In this document: piece by piece, positions 52,271 to 63,234 of the stretch | Position numbering within the stretch: the first letter of the stretch is position 1 | How the letters are laid out: every line of letters begins with the position of its first letter | DNA from: Ceratorhiza oryzae-sativae | Lineage: Eukaryota; Basidiomycota; Agaricomycetes; Cantharellales; Ceratobasidiaceae | DNA: 64,000 nt | Direction: 5' to 3' | NCBI GenBank assembly: GCA_030998015.1 | Contig: JARWMV010000237.1 | Coordinates: 186,001 to 250,000 of the forward strand | Made by a program: the position numbers and the translations under genes | The notes under the pieces: generated by a model | The model's database searches: none | Told to the model about the DNA's origin: nothing | The model's input: only the letters and a program-made list of their open reading frames with translations

Positions 52271-53387
52271 TGCTGCAGTACGCTTTGATAAGTGTACAGC
52301 AGCGTCCATACAACCTTAGCTGTGGCACCTGTGCTTCAAGATTGAGTTCTTGTTGTGAGAAGCCAGCTGCTCAAATGCCTTGCTGGCTAACAACATTGCT
52401 GAATTAAATCTATAAGTTAGATTCTCCGATAAATTTGGTTTATTTGCTCCAACTACCAATAATACTTAAGTCATTGATCGAGGTTATGCCGTGGTAGGCT
52501 GCCCTTGTTCAGGCACTCAGCAAAAACCACAGGGCGTAATGAGGTATAAATCAGCATCATCAGGTGTAATAAAACAGGGGGATAGATCATGGTGTCATGA
52601 GACCAAATGAGACTGGTGCCATGATGTCAGGAGGAATCGACATCCATTATTACACCCTGATCTTTCCCCTTGTTTTATTACACTATCGGGTTTTGGAGAG
52701 CAGCAAGCTAAATCACAACCCCACAAGCCATGAGTCAGCCTAATGTATATATTGAAACATAGCTCTCAGGAGATTGATGCTGGGTATTTCTTCCCATGAC
52801 CTATAGCATATCCTGCAAAATGCAAAAACGCCCTACTGGGTTCAGAACACCTGTATGCACCACCAATAAAGAGTGGCTCATGGAATAACATTGATACCCA
52901 ACCCCTTAAACCCATGTGTATGATGAGCATCACTCAATTTGGATGAACCAATAAAAGCCATGTAATTGATTTTATCAAAACAAATACATGTAGTACATTG
53001 GGGCATTTGGGACAAGCCTATTGGAGCTGGGAAGTGCCAGAACCTATTGCCCCTCCCTGCTGCTTCCTGGATCTATTGTGAGCCAAGAGCAAATACAACC
53101 ATAGATACAAGGCTCTGAACTTGTACAACAGTATCAACTGGGTATCCCAAACCTGTGGAACATTGCCCCATCAGCAAGAGACATACACTGGAATGTACTA
53201 GGGCTCCTGATGCATGCCCACCATCAGCTGCATCCTCAGCATTCAAACCATTGGCATGCTGCTTGCCATTAGCTGCCTGGCACACAAAAAAATCTCCTGC
53301 TCTTTGATCAGTGCAAATGTCCACTTGCCTGTCTGGGCAAACAAATCCTAGGCAATTGGCATGAATCAATATTTACTTGCAGCCTCA
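52271..53387. other. AT-rich stretch without a gene
   Basis: No domain found. A minus-strand frame at 53073-53369 is open but unrecognised. Contains the hairpin listed next. Confidence 0.5.
52564..52683. repeat. 120-bp hairpin, MITE-like
   Basis: gtgtaataaaacaggggga at 52564 is mirrored by tccccttgttttattacac ending at 52683; the arms are about 32 bp with a few mismatches. No certain target duplication. It fits a miniature inverted-repeat element remnant. Confidence 0.6.
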
Positions 53388-55322
53388 CTAAGGATGCTGT
53401 GATGGAATTTTGCAGGGGCCTGCCTCCTGCAGGTAGACTCCTTGCAATTTTCTTGATTCCTGCTCCAGCTCTGGCTCCAGCAGGCCAGTAGCCAGACTCC
53501 ATACTGTCATGACCCTCTGGATGCCTCCTTGCAAAGCACTTAAGTAGTGGCTGCATTGACAGTTTGATGTTATGCAGTATGTATTAAGAGTTCTAGTTAC
53601 AGTGTTTGCTATGGTCTATGGTGGTTGACAAGATAAAGCAAGCTGAGGTGCCCAGTCTTGCTTTATCCTCCTTATATATACCTGTGGCTGCAGTGGCTGC
53701 AGATGTATTATTTAAGCTCAATCCACAGTAGGTACAGGTTATATATAGTACCATGGGTTGGGTAATTGTTTATCCTAAGTTTGTGCAGCTCTGAATCTTA
53801 TAGAGCTGCACAAGGTCCAAGGGGTAAGTGCTGAGGTCATGTGATCCTGCCATAAGCACTGAGATCACATGACAACTTGCTCCTTGCTCCAAGTAACAAT
53901 GGAGAGAAATGCTGGAGTGATTTCAGGGTAACCACTGTAAGTGCCAGTTAAGCACCAAGGTCATGTGACCTTGTTTATGGCTTGTTCTGCCTTAGGAAAA
54001 ATGCCATAAATCTGTAAAATATTTGGTTACTCTGTTATGTCTGTTTGACAGGTCATAACACATACAGAATTCTGGCAGCTGCAGGAGCTTGCTGGAATTC
54101 CAGGGCTCCTGCACCTGATTATGCTCAAATGTTGTCACATCAAGTTATATGATAGCTTGTTAGATGTGTGCTACTGAGAGCTTTTGAATGGTATATAGCA
54201 CGTCTGGTAGAAAATTAAACCTGCTGAATTGCACACAGTTTTCTGTTCTTGAGCCTTAAGGCCAATATTTCAGTCACCTTGAAACCCACTACATTCACGT
54301 TATTAGTAGCTCATAAAATGTGCATGATTCAGAGGATTCTGAATATGTAGTCTATATGGTGTACAAGAATTGTTCACATGTATATTGCAGCAGATTAATG
54401 CTCAGAAAATATTGTTACAAGTGTGCAGATACTATTTCAGGTCTAAGACAGCATTTTGGAACCAAGGCAACAGGCTGGGCATGCTCCTGGACCTCAAAAA
54501 CCCCTAAGTAAATCCTATCTATTTAGTACATACATTGGATTGTAATGAACTGGTGTCCATCCATGTGTTGCTGGTGACATCCAAGCTGAATTGTTGCACA
54601 TGGTTGGAAAATTTGTTAAAGTGCTGTTTTGGAGTACACCAGGCATATAGAATAGGGTAATAAGTGCCTCTGAATCAATCTATGAGGCTCAGAGCACCTG
54701 TAGTTAAGTGTGCACTTGTGCAGAGGCAATTAAGGGGTATTTTGAGCATCAGGGGGGTACATTCCCTGGATTTCACCCACTAATACAACTCCAATCATGC
54801 TGATTTTTGGTAAACAGCATAACTACAGTGGTTTGCATCAATTTCGTACAGGGGAGCAAAGTTTCCATGGCTGGTTTCACTAGTGCCTGTAGTGCTGCTC
54901 AGGGGCTAACCCCCTGTATATCATTTATATCTCCTCAGAAATGAGTTGGATTAGGATGTGAGTGAGCTCATTCAATTCCCCTCAGCAAGACAAGTCAAAT
55001 GGTATGTATATGCTCCTGTTCAACACTTAGTTAGGCAAGCATGAGTGGTTGTGCTTACCCCTGATTATTTTCCCAAGACTAAAGTATGTCAATTTTGCTC
55101 AATTTCAACTTCTAATACATGATGTATAAATTAATGAGATGTGCTGAATTTTGCGCATTTAATGGTGTATTGAATGCTACAAATGGTGGGAGTCATGTGA
55201 TGGTGCAGGAATGCCACTCTGCTGGAATGCAGGAATGCAGGAGCTGCAAGAGTCTGCCCAGGACTCCAGCACCCCTGGGGCAATTCCTGCAACATCTCTG
55301 TCTCCTGCAGCACCAGAATATG
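53388..55322. mobile_element. Element X, copy 2, split by a solo LTR
   Basis: Collinear with copy 1 over most of its length: gaattttgcagg near the start, cacatcaagtt then gatagcttgttagatg, aaaacccct, tggtttcacta, ggaatgcaggaatgcagg near the end. It is poorer in CpG than copy 1 (for example tagatgcgc there, tagatgtgtg here). Interrupted by LTR-B at 53505-54060, and its right end is cut off by LTR-A at 55323. Confidence 0.65.
53505..54060 (-). mobile_element. Solo LTR, family B, copy 1
   Basis: 556 bp, read on the minus strand from TGTTATGACC to GGGTCATGACA. Flanked on both sides by the 5-bp duplication catac (53500-53504 and 54061-54065), so it is a genuine insertion later reduced to one LTR. 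Contains one unit of the U3 repeat that is present three times in the copy at 63235. Depleted in CpG. Confidence 0.88.
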
Positions 55323-56623
55323 TGTTACAGGTCATGGTACACTTGAATATCTAGAGCTTAAGCAAATGCAGATATGTTAGTATACTCTAATTGTACTCAA
55401 TACTTCTTAGACTAGAGTAAGAAGGCTCAAAGTAGTTGCAATGCAATCAAGTAACACTCAAGGTAGTCTTAATATTTCACAGTATAAACCGACTAATTTA
55501 TAGGCATAAAGAGCAAGACTACTATGGTCAGGTTCCCTTAGATATCTTAAATGTAGTTCAGCCCTAGTGCTTGGACTAACTGATACTAATCTTAATACTA
55601 GACTTAAGCAATAGCTTAGGATAGATGGTGGGCTGCCTAATGCATGTGCTTCATCAGCTACAGGTACTTAGATTTCCTCTAATAGCTGGTACTTAATGTC
55701 ACACTCAATCAGGCAATATTGTATCCTTATATATCTCTGTATATAAGATTCAATGAATCAGACAGTGTATAACTAATATGGTACTTTATTCCTCAGTACT
55801 AGTTATATAAGAAATCACACACAGACAAGAGAAAATAGAAATAGAAAAGGAAACCAATAACTGGTCTGGGTTGAGTAAGAGTGGGTGGTCTGGAAGGGCC
55901 TCAGAGGAGGTCCTTTTATACCCTGAGGAGGGCATTCCAGAGCCAAATATATGCATGCATGCCAGTGCAATCATCAAAAGAGGGTACTGCTATACTTGGG
56001 GTACACCCTAGCCCAGTGTAGGATGAAAGAGTAAAGACAGGGTGTGGATCAAAGGCATTGATGCATCTGAGACCTGCTATTGGCTTGTAGATCATATTAT
56101 CATAGTATATACATGTAATGAACAGAGGCTACATCTCAGTGAGTCATAAAGTAGGTCAGAGAAGCTTCTGGATCAATTTGGAAGGCTCTCCTGACTCACT
56201 GGAGTCATTAGGTCTTGATTGATGGTCCAGTAAGATTCTAATGACCTTCAGGCCATTCTGGCACAAGGATCTGGTGGATCATGACAATCTTCAGGCAGTG
56301 GATACCACCAAATATTAGCTATTGATAGAGCATAAGATTGCTGTGATAGCATAAGTGGTTGCCAAGATATGAGCAGTGCAATGTTGTAATCAATATCTCC
56401 TGATAAGAGGAAATATTGCAACCTCTATATCTCTCTGAGTTCTTAAGATAAAATCACAATAAAATATGCGTTGAAAAGAGGTGATTTTTTACTATTTAAT
56501 AAAACATAAATAGTACAAATTCAGATGCATACAAATTCATTTAATTTCAAGAAAATTACAAAAGCATCATTTGAAGTTGGCAGAGCAGACTAAAATAATA
56601 GAAAATGTTAGTAATCCATAACA
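55323..56623 (-). mobile_element. LTR, family A, left copy, no target duplication
   Basis: 1301 bp, minus strand, TGTTA to TAACA ends (seen on plus as tgttacaggtc and ccataaca). It is the reverse complement of 58750-60045. Flanks are atatg on the left and agtgg on the right and do not match. Right flank is Ty3 integrase sequence, left flank is element X. Confidence 0.85.
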
Positions 56624-57636
56624 AGTGGACTGCTTGACAAAAATGGTTCACTTCATACCCACACAATCAGAAGCATCAGCAAAAGACTGTGCCAACCTAT
56701 TTGTCACATATGTCTGGAAACTACATGGGCTACCAAGGAAAACCACATCCAACCAAGGTCCAAACTTTGCATCCCAGTTCCTAAGGCGGCTATACAAGCA
56801 GCTGGATATCAAGCTGTCCTTCTCAACAGCATACCATCCACAGACTGATGGACAGTTGGAAAGGGCAAACCAAGTAGTGGAAGGCTACCTCAGGCACTAT
56901 GTATCAGACTGACAAGATGATTGGGTATCACTGTTGCTGTTGGCCAAGTTTGCCTACAACAATGGGACCAATGCATCCACAGGCAAAACCCCTCTCTATG
57001 CCAACTATGGTTTTCACCCTAGATTTGCAGTAGGAGACAAAACAGAGCAGTCTCTACCATTGTCAGACAAACATGATGAATGGCTGCAGAAGGGTTATGA
57101 TGAACTCTGTTCAGCCCTGGAGATGGCACAGGACTTGATGAAGGCATACTATGACTGGAAGCACAAAGCCCCAGAATCAATCAAGATTGGCAACAAAGTC
57201 TGGCTTGATGCATGAAACATTTGAACCCAGAGACCATCAAGGAAACTGTCAAACAAACAAATTGGTCCTTTCAAAGCAGTCGCAAAACATGGGACACATG
57301 CATACAAACTGGATCTACCACACACCATGAAGATACACCCAGTCTTTCATACATCACTGCTTAGCTGGAAGAAAGAAGATCCCTTCAACCAAGAAGTGCC
57401 TCAACCACCCCCTATTGTTACAACAGAAGGGGATGTTGAATATGAGGTAGAACAAATCATTGGCTCCAGACATAATAGACAGAAACACATTGTGGAATAT
57501 CTAGTCAAATGGTTAGGTTATGATGAGCAAACCTGGCAAACATATGAAGACCTAGCCAATGCACCAGGGATGATGGAAAACTTCCACAAAGCCCAACCCA
57601 ATAAACCCTGAGACCCTCAAGCTTGAAGGGGGGAAG
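56624..57636 (+). pseudogene. Ty3/gypsy integrase C-terminal half with chromodomain
   Basis: Begins exactly at the LTR-A edge with VDCLTKMVHFIPT, then TTSNQGPNFASQFLRRLYKQ, STAYHPQTDGQLERANQVVE, and FAYNNGTNASTGKTPLYANY. After the linker come FKAVAKHGTHAYKLDLPH and the chromodomain VEYEVEQIIGSRHNRQKH, EYLVKWLGYDEQTWQTYEDL, ending NKP. The second integrase Asp is replaced (SNQG where SDRG is usual). TGA stops at 56910, 57213 and 57222 each fit CGA to TGA. A polypurine tract (gaaggggggaag, 57625-57636) precedes the 3' LTR. Protease, RT and the integrase N-terminus are absent. Family role: insertion into chromatin guided by the chromodomain. Confidence 0.85.
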
Positions 57637-58196
57637 TGTCATGACCTGACACACATATATTCATCATATAATATTTTCTCAAATTTTTACATTTTTTAAG
57701 AGCATTTTCAAAAACACACTTTCCTTTTATGGGACAACTGTACCATTTGACTCACACAATGTTCCAGACTGCTTACCAATATGTATTTCAATTTTGATGT
57801 GAAATTCAGCAGCTCTGCAGCAGCTTCTATCACTTAGCAATATGACTTGTAGTATAGTTGTGTTTGTTTTGATGTGGCTTGAAGAATGTATATAAACCAG
57901 GTGAAGTTTGACAAGGCCTCCTCACAAACTTGACCTCCTTGTCAATACAAGTCTTGTTCTCCCTCTGCTCACTGCATTGTGATGTGTCAATGTTGCCCTT
58001 ACCCTCCTCATCATCATTGCCAAGTCCCTTTGAGCTCTGCTCCTGTGACCAAAGGCATCCACACTGTCACTTGACTTGTTGCCATTTACATGTCCCCTTG
58101 TAGACATTGTGGTCTTGATCCTTGGCCCTGTAGCCTTTGGATCTGCCATCACCTCACAAGTGTTTGGTGTTGTTGTTCAGGTTGTTGGCTCTGACA
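57637..58196 (+). mobile_element. 3' LTR of the Ty3/gypsy fragment (family T)
   Basis: 560 bp, TGTCATGACC to GGCTCTGACA, directly after the polypurine tract. TATA-like gtatataaacc near 57887. The 3' end matches the solo LTR in the Tc1 element at 61380-61900. Confidence 0.85.
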
Positions 58197-58749
58197 CTGA
58201 GACTATACATTTTCCAGCTTACATGGATGTGCAGAGTTGTGAACAGCTTCTGAATGAGACATTTCCTGATCTAGATGTCCCAGGTCAAGCTAAACCTGAA
58301 TATTTCCATGAGTAAGTTGTACTTGCATCTAGAAATAATGATGTTATGGAGCTGAACAAGGCTTTCTTGGCCAAGTTTCCAGGTGAATCATTTGTAGAAT
58401 GTGTGCAGATATGTCAACCATGAAGCTGGAGTAGACATCCAGAAAATGCACACTATTCTGTGGAGTTCCTGAACTCATGCAATTGCAGTGGCTTGCCTTT
58501 GCCACACCTGGAGCTAAAGGAATATTGGCTAGTGATGATTTGCAGAATTTATCACCAAGGCAAAGTGTATGCAATGGATCACATGCAGTAGTTACCATGT
58601 TGTGTTGACTTGTTCTAGAGGTTAAGCTACTTGGAGGAGAGCATGATAGTGAGGTCTTTTTTTTTTATCTGTGTAGAATTGTGCTGTGCTGACTCTCAAC
58701 AGGAGAGACCATCTTTCTACCTTGAATCAATTTTTTCCCAAAGCAGAGT

Positions 58750-60045
58750 TGATATGGATCACTAACATTTTCTATTATTTTAGTCTGCTCTGCCAACCTC
58801 AAGCGATGCCTCTGTAATTAAATTGTGAAATACTTGAATTTGTATGCGCTCTGAATTGTACTATTTTCTGTTTCATTAAATAGTACAAATTTCCCGCTCT
58901 CCAACGCATATTTTATTAAGTTTTTACGATAAGATCTCAGAGAGATACAGAGGTTGCAATATTTCCTCTTATCAGGAGATATTGATTACAACATCGCACC
59001 GCTCATATCTCGGCAACCGCTTACGCTATCAAAGCGATCTTGTGCTCTATCGATAGCTAATCTTCGGCGGTATCTGCTGCCCGAAGATCGTCGCGATCCA
59101 CCGGATCCTCGCGCCGGAATGGCCCGAAGATCATTAGAATCTTACTGGACCATCAATCAAGATCTAATGACTCCAGTGAGTCAGGAGAGCTTCCCAAATT
59201 GATCCAGAAGCTTCTCTGACTCACTTTATGACTCACTGAGATGTAGCCTCCATTCATTACATGTATATACTATGATAATATGATCTACAAGCCAATAGCA
59301 GGTCTCAGATGCATCAATGCCTTCGATCCACACCCTGTCTTTACTCTTTTATCCTATACTGGGCTAGGGTGTACCCCAAGTATAGCAGTACCCTCTTTTG
59401 ATGATTGCACTGGCATGCATGTATCTATTTGGCTCTGGAATGCCCTCCTCAGGGTATAAAAGGACCTCCTCTGAGGCCCTTCCAGACCACCTCCTCTACT
59501 CAACCCAGACAGTTATTGGTTTCTTTTCTCTTTCTATTTCTCTTGTCTGTGTGTGATTTTTATATAACTAGTACTGAGGAATAAAGTACCATATTAGTTA
59601 TATACTGTCTGAGTCATTGTATCTTATATACAGAGATATATAAGGATACAATATTGCCTGATTGAGTGACATTAAGTACCAGCTATTAGAGGAAATCTAA
59701 GTACCTGTAGCTGAGGAAGTACACATTAGGCAGCCCACCATCTATCCTATAAGCTATGCTTAAGCCTAGTATTAAGATTAGTATCAGTTAGTCCAAGCGA
59801 CTAGGGCTGAACTACATTTAAGATATCTAAGGGAACCTGACCATAGTAGTCTTGCTCTTTATACCTATAAATTAGTCAGTTTACACTGTGAAAGATTAAG
59901 ACTACCTTGAGTGTTACTTGATTGCATTGCAACTACTTTGAGCCTTCTTACTCTAGTCTAAGAAGTATTGAGTATGATTAGTGTATACTAACATATCTAC
60001 ATTTGCTTAAGCTCTAGATATTCAAGTGTACCCTGACCTGTAACA
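58750..60045 (+). mobile_element. Solo LTR, family A, right copy
   Basis: 1296 bp from TGATATGGATC to GACCTGTAACA, flanked by the perfect 5-bp duplication agagt (58745-58749 and 60046-60050). Promoter-like tataaaagg at 59455 and polyadenylation-like aataaa at 59580. Its CpGs are largely kept, for example gatcgtcgcgatccaccgg near 59090, while the left copy has TpG or CpA at those places. Confidence 0.9.
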
Positions 60046-60465
60046 AGAGTAATTTTGGCTTTGCACTGGTCCACTCACAATTCCCCATTGCACTGGCATT
60101 TGCAATGAATATAAATACAGTATGAGACAAAAAATCTTCCAAAAAAGTCAGCTCACACTTAGAACCCACATAACTTAGGAACTAGGGGATGCACACACAT
60201 GGCTGTAATACCATTGGTTAATGCAATGTTTGAGCTTTTGAATGCAAATACATGTGTAGAATCTGAGCTTGAATTGACAGAGTAGCAGGTCAAACAAGAC
60301 CAAGGGTGTCTGGAAGGTGTTTTGTCCCCTGTTTCAGACTTTGTACATTCACTCCTACATGTTTGGTGAACACATGTATATGTGAGTGGAAATATTTTAA
60401 TCAGGGCTCAGTGCTATTTAAGCTCAATTAGGCCTGTTTTTAACTTGGATATACCCCTCCTGACA

Positions 60466-62011
60466 ATGCCAAAAACTCTACCTGCTGAAAGGCTAAACTT
60501 GGTGCTTTCTCTTCTAGATGCAGGGCACACCCATTCCAAAATCATGGATAGGTTGCCTATTAAATCTGGTACTATCTCTAAGATTGCCAAGAAGCACTGC
60601 CCAAACCTTCCCAAGTCAGCTGGTGGGTGTCCTTGCAAATTGAGCCCTGGCACTACCTGCTATGCTGTCTGTCTAGTCACCAATAACAACAATGTATCAA
60701 CCTGCCAGGCAACCCAGAGACTATGTGCTCTTACAGGGCAATCAATTCATCTTAAAACAGTCAAACACACCTTGAAATCAGCAGGTCTTGTGCCAGTAAA
60801 GAAGCAACAAAAACCACAGCTTACACCTGAACACATGGAGGCCTGCCTTAATTTTGCTAAAATTCACAAAGACTGGACTGTTGAGGACTGGTGCCATGTT
60901 CTATGGTTGGACAAGACCAAAATCAATTGTTTAGGCTTGGATGGCATCCACTGGGGCTGGAAATGCAAGGGAGAGGGCCTGTCTAATCACCTGGTGGTCC
61001 CATCAGCCAATTTTGGTGGTGGATCTATTATGTTTTGGGGGTGTTTCAGTTGGCAGGGAGTGGGGATTGGGTGTTGGTTACTTCAGAATTTAACCAAGGA
61101 AGGCTATGTCAACATTTTAGAGAACAAGTTTCTGCAGAGTCTTGCAGCCTTGGGGCTCCAAGAATGGGAGGTGATATTCCAGCAAGATAATGCCAGCTCT
61201 CACAAAGTGCATATATGCATCAATTGGTTCAAACACCATGGCATAGAGCTAATGGAATGGCCCTCTATGTCCCCAGACCTCAATCCAATTGAGAATATGT
61301 GGGCAGAATTGAAAAGACACCTGGGAGAGTATGAGACTCCCCCAGGTGGGATTTTAGAGTTATGGGATCAGGTTAAGAGTGTCATGGCCTAGACCATGAT
61401 GCAGATTTTATTATGATTTTCGTATATTTTACAAAATCTCTCTTTTTTCATATTTTTGGACAAGTCCTGTTTAATTGGATATATGCATAGAATTACTTAC
61501 ATGATCATGTGACCTTGTTGTTGTTTATGTTCTGTTTGTACCTTCTGGAATATTCCATTACATGGCACCATTCTTACATTGTACAATAGTTGTCTCACAC
61601 CATACGTGTATTTGATATAGCTCATTGTATGAATATATAAGGGAGAGTCTGAGAGCCTTAAGCCTCAGAACTCGACCTCCTGTCGTATCCCCTCTACTAC
61701 CTGTGTGACTTACCAGTCCATAGTCCCTGCCCAGCCCTCTTAAGGACAAGTGCACCTACTCCTACATCCTTGTGTCTTATCGCACCCTCACTGTGCATCC
61801 TACCTTAGACGTTGTCAGTAAAGCCTCTGGCATCACTGCCCATAGGCTTGTCATCACCACTTAGGTGTTTGATGTTACTGTTCAGGTTGTAGCTCTGACA
61901 AAGAGTGTCTGGTGTGGGTTTGATGAGGAATACTGTCAAAAACTGATTGAGAGCATGCCTAAGCATATGGATTTAGTCATTAAGTGCAAAGGGGATTCAA
62001 TCCCATATTGA
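60466..62011 (+). pseudogene. Tc1 transposase, interrupted only by a solo LTR
   Basis: ATG 60466 begins MPKTLPAERLNLVLSLLDAG. Helix-turn-helix region (HSKIMDRLPIKSGTISKIAK), then the catalytic domain with VLWLDKTKINCLG (first Asp), FQQDNASSH (second Asp) and SPDLNPIENMWAELK (Glu). There are 34 residues between second Asp and Glu, so DD34E, the Tc1 class. The reading frame 60466-61379 plus 61906-62011 (after removing the LTR and one duplication copy) is open, 339 residues, ending LVIKCKGDSIPY. It lacks the TGA decay seen in neighbours. Role: cut-and-paste transposition into TA. Confidence 0.85.
61380..61900 (+). mobile_element. Solo LTR, family T, inside Tc1 transposase
   Basis: 521 bp, TGTCATGGCC to AGCTCTGACA, flanked by aagag at 61375-61379 and 61901-61905. 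Its 3' end resembles the Ty3 LTR at 57637-58196. Removing it with one aagag rejoins the transposase in frame. Confidence 0.88.
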
Positions 62012-62330
62012 TTTTGATTATTCTATCATGCATGTATTCAGGGGACAAAACATCTTCCAAGTGCCTTGCATCATGTTTTAGCTATATCTCTGCTGTTTGT
62101 TGACCAAACACCATGTATTCATATTTGTTATGTAGCCTATTCACTATGCTCTTGATCAATGTTATTCATATGCATCTGTGTGCATCTGATCCAAAGTTAT
62201 GGGTGTTTCAAGTGTGAGCCAACTTTTTTGGGGGATGTTTTGTCTCATACTGTAAATCACAAGGGCAATCAGTGAAGCACATTGGGCTTGATGTTGAAAA
62301 GGCATTTTTTTCACATGGCCAATTTTAGGT

Positions 62331-62967
62331 TGTTATGACCTGCACAGACAGCCATAACATAATGAGGGAATTAGCCTATAGTTTATAGCATTTTCTCCTC
62401 AGTCAAACAAACTTTAAACATAATCATGTGACCTTGGTGCTTATCCTGGTGCTTACAGTGGTTATCTAACTTGCTCCTGCAATTCTCTCTATTGTAACTT
62501 GGAGTGAGGAGCATGTTGTCACATGACCCTTGCACTTAATCCATCACATGACCTTGGCACTTATGGTGGCTGCCTAACTTGCTCCTGCAATTCTCTCCAT
62601 TTTAACTTGGAGCAAGGAGCAAGTTATCACATGACCTCAGCACTTAAATCACATGACCCTTGGACCTCTTGCAGCTCTATAAGATTCAGAGCCACAACAA
62701 CACCAAGGGCAACTTGCTTAATAATTGTTTACACCACATGTAACCTATAGCATACTGTGGACTACAGAACAGTCTGACTCATACCTTGAAGGGTATATAA
62801 CTCATTGAAAGCAAGCCTGTGGACCCCAGCTTGCTTTATCTTGTCAACCACAGGGATCATCTGTACATACTACATAAATACTATCAATATACATTGCAAA
62901 TTACCACTGACAACATAGCCACTACTTAAGGAATCAATAGAGACAAGGAGACAGAGGGGTCTCAACA
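62331..62967 (+). mobile_element. Solo LTR, family B, copy 2
   Basis: 637 bp, TGTTATGACC to TCTCAACA, in Helitron helicase codons. Flanks taggt (62326-62330) and tatgt (62968-62972) differ by one base. tatgt gives the expected Phe-Tyr-Val, so the left copy has mutated to a stop codon. Two units of the U3 repeat. CpG-poor. Confidence 0.82.
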
Positions 62968-63052
62968 TATGTTGCTTTGTCAAGGTGCACTGCTGAACAT
63001 TGCATCAAGATATGGAATGCTAATTAGGCTCCACAAACAAAAAATCCAGTAT

Positions 63053-63234
63053 ACAAGTCCATCCTGTAGCAGTTGCTCTTTAAGAAATCTTCCTGTGTCT
63101 ATTTTTTCTACCAGCTATTTCATTGATGTTAAATGTTGAGTTGGCTGTTGAGAAAAATGCTGAGCACATAGTGCACTCAGCATAGCCCACATCTATAGCT
63201 TTTATTTCTAAGCAAAAAAGAAGCTGAGCCTAAG
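63053..63234. other. Helitron 3' flank, no gene
   Basis: AT-rich. Contains the hairpin gctgag...ctcagc (63159-63182). Preceding base group ctaag may be one copy of the next LTR's target duplication; the other copy is beyond the window. Confidence 0.45.

Larger units (their letters stand above)
60118..62252 (+). mobile_element. Tc1/mariner DNA transposon
   Basis: Ends are inverted repeats: cagtatgagacaaaa at 60118 and its reverse complement at 62252, with more inner matches (caaaaaagt, ctcacactt). Flanked by TA on both sides (60116-60117 and 62253-62254). Without the inserted solo LTR and its duplication the element is about 1.6 kb. It sits in the NINKSQ codons of a Helitron helicase remnant. 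Confidence 0.9.
58197..63052 (+). pseudogene. Second Helitron helicase remnant in four pieces
   Basis: Pieces 58197-58749, 60051-60117, 62253-62330 and 62968-63052 read as one helicase C-terminus once inserts are removed: IHFPAYMDVQSCEQLLNETF, VVLASRNNDVMELNKAFLAK, GETIFLP-stop-[61 protein letters not shown] and NPVYKSIL. Each matches the Helitron at 40216-45287 (for example [14 protein letters not shown] and YVALSQC). The TGA at 58723-58725 stands where the other Helitron has Arg (FLPRI). The inserts are LTR-A, Tc1 and LTR-B. The upstream part is lost at the Ty3 LTR. A small hairpin (gctgag/ctcagc, 63159-63182) may be the Helitron 3' end. Confidence 0.78.

Noticed and set aside
55323..60045. 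A single 4.7-kb foldback element with 1.3-kb inverted arms
   Set aside because: Both arms have TGTTA/TAACA-type LTR ends and the right one has its own 5-bp target duplication, so they are independent LTR copies in opposite orientation.
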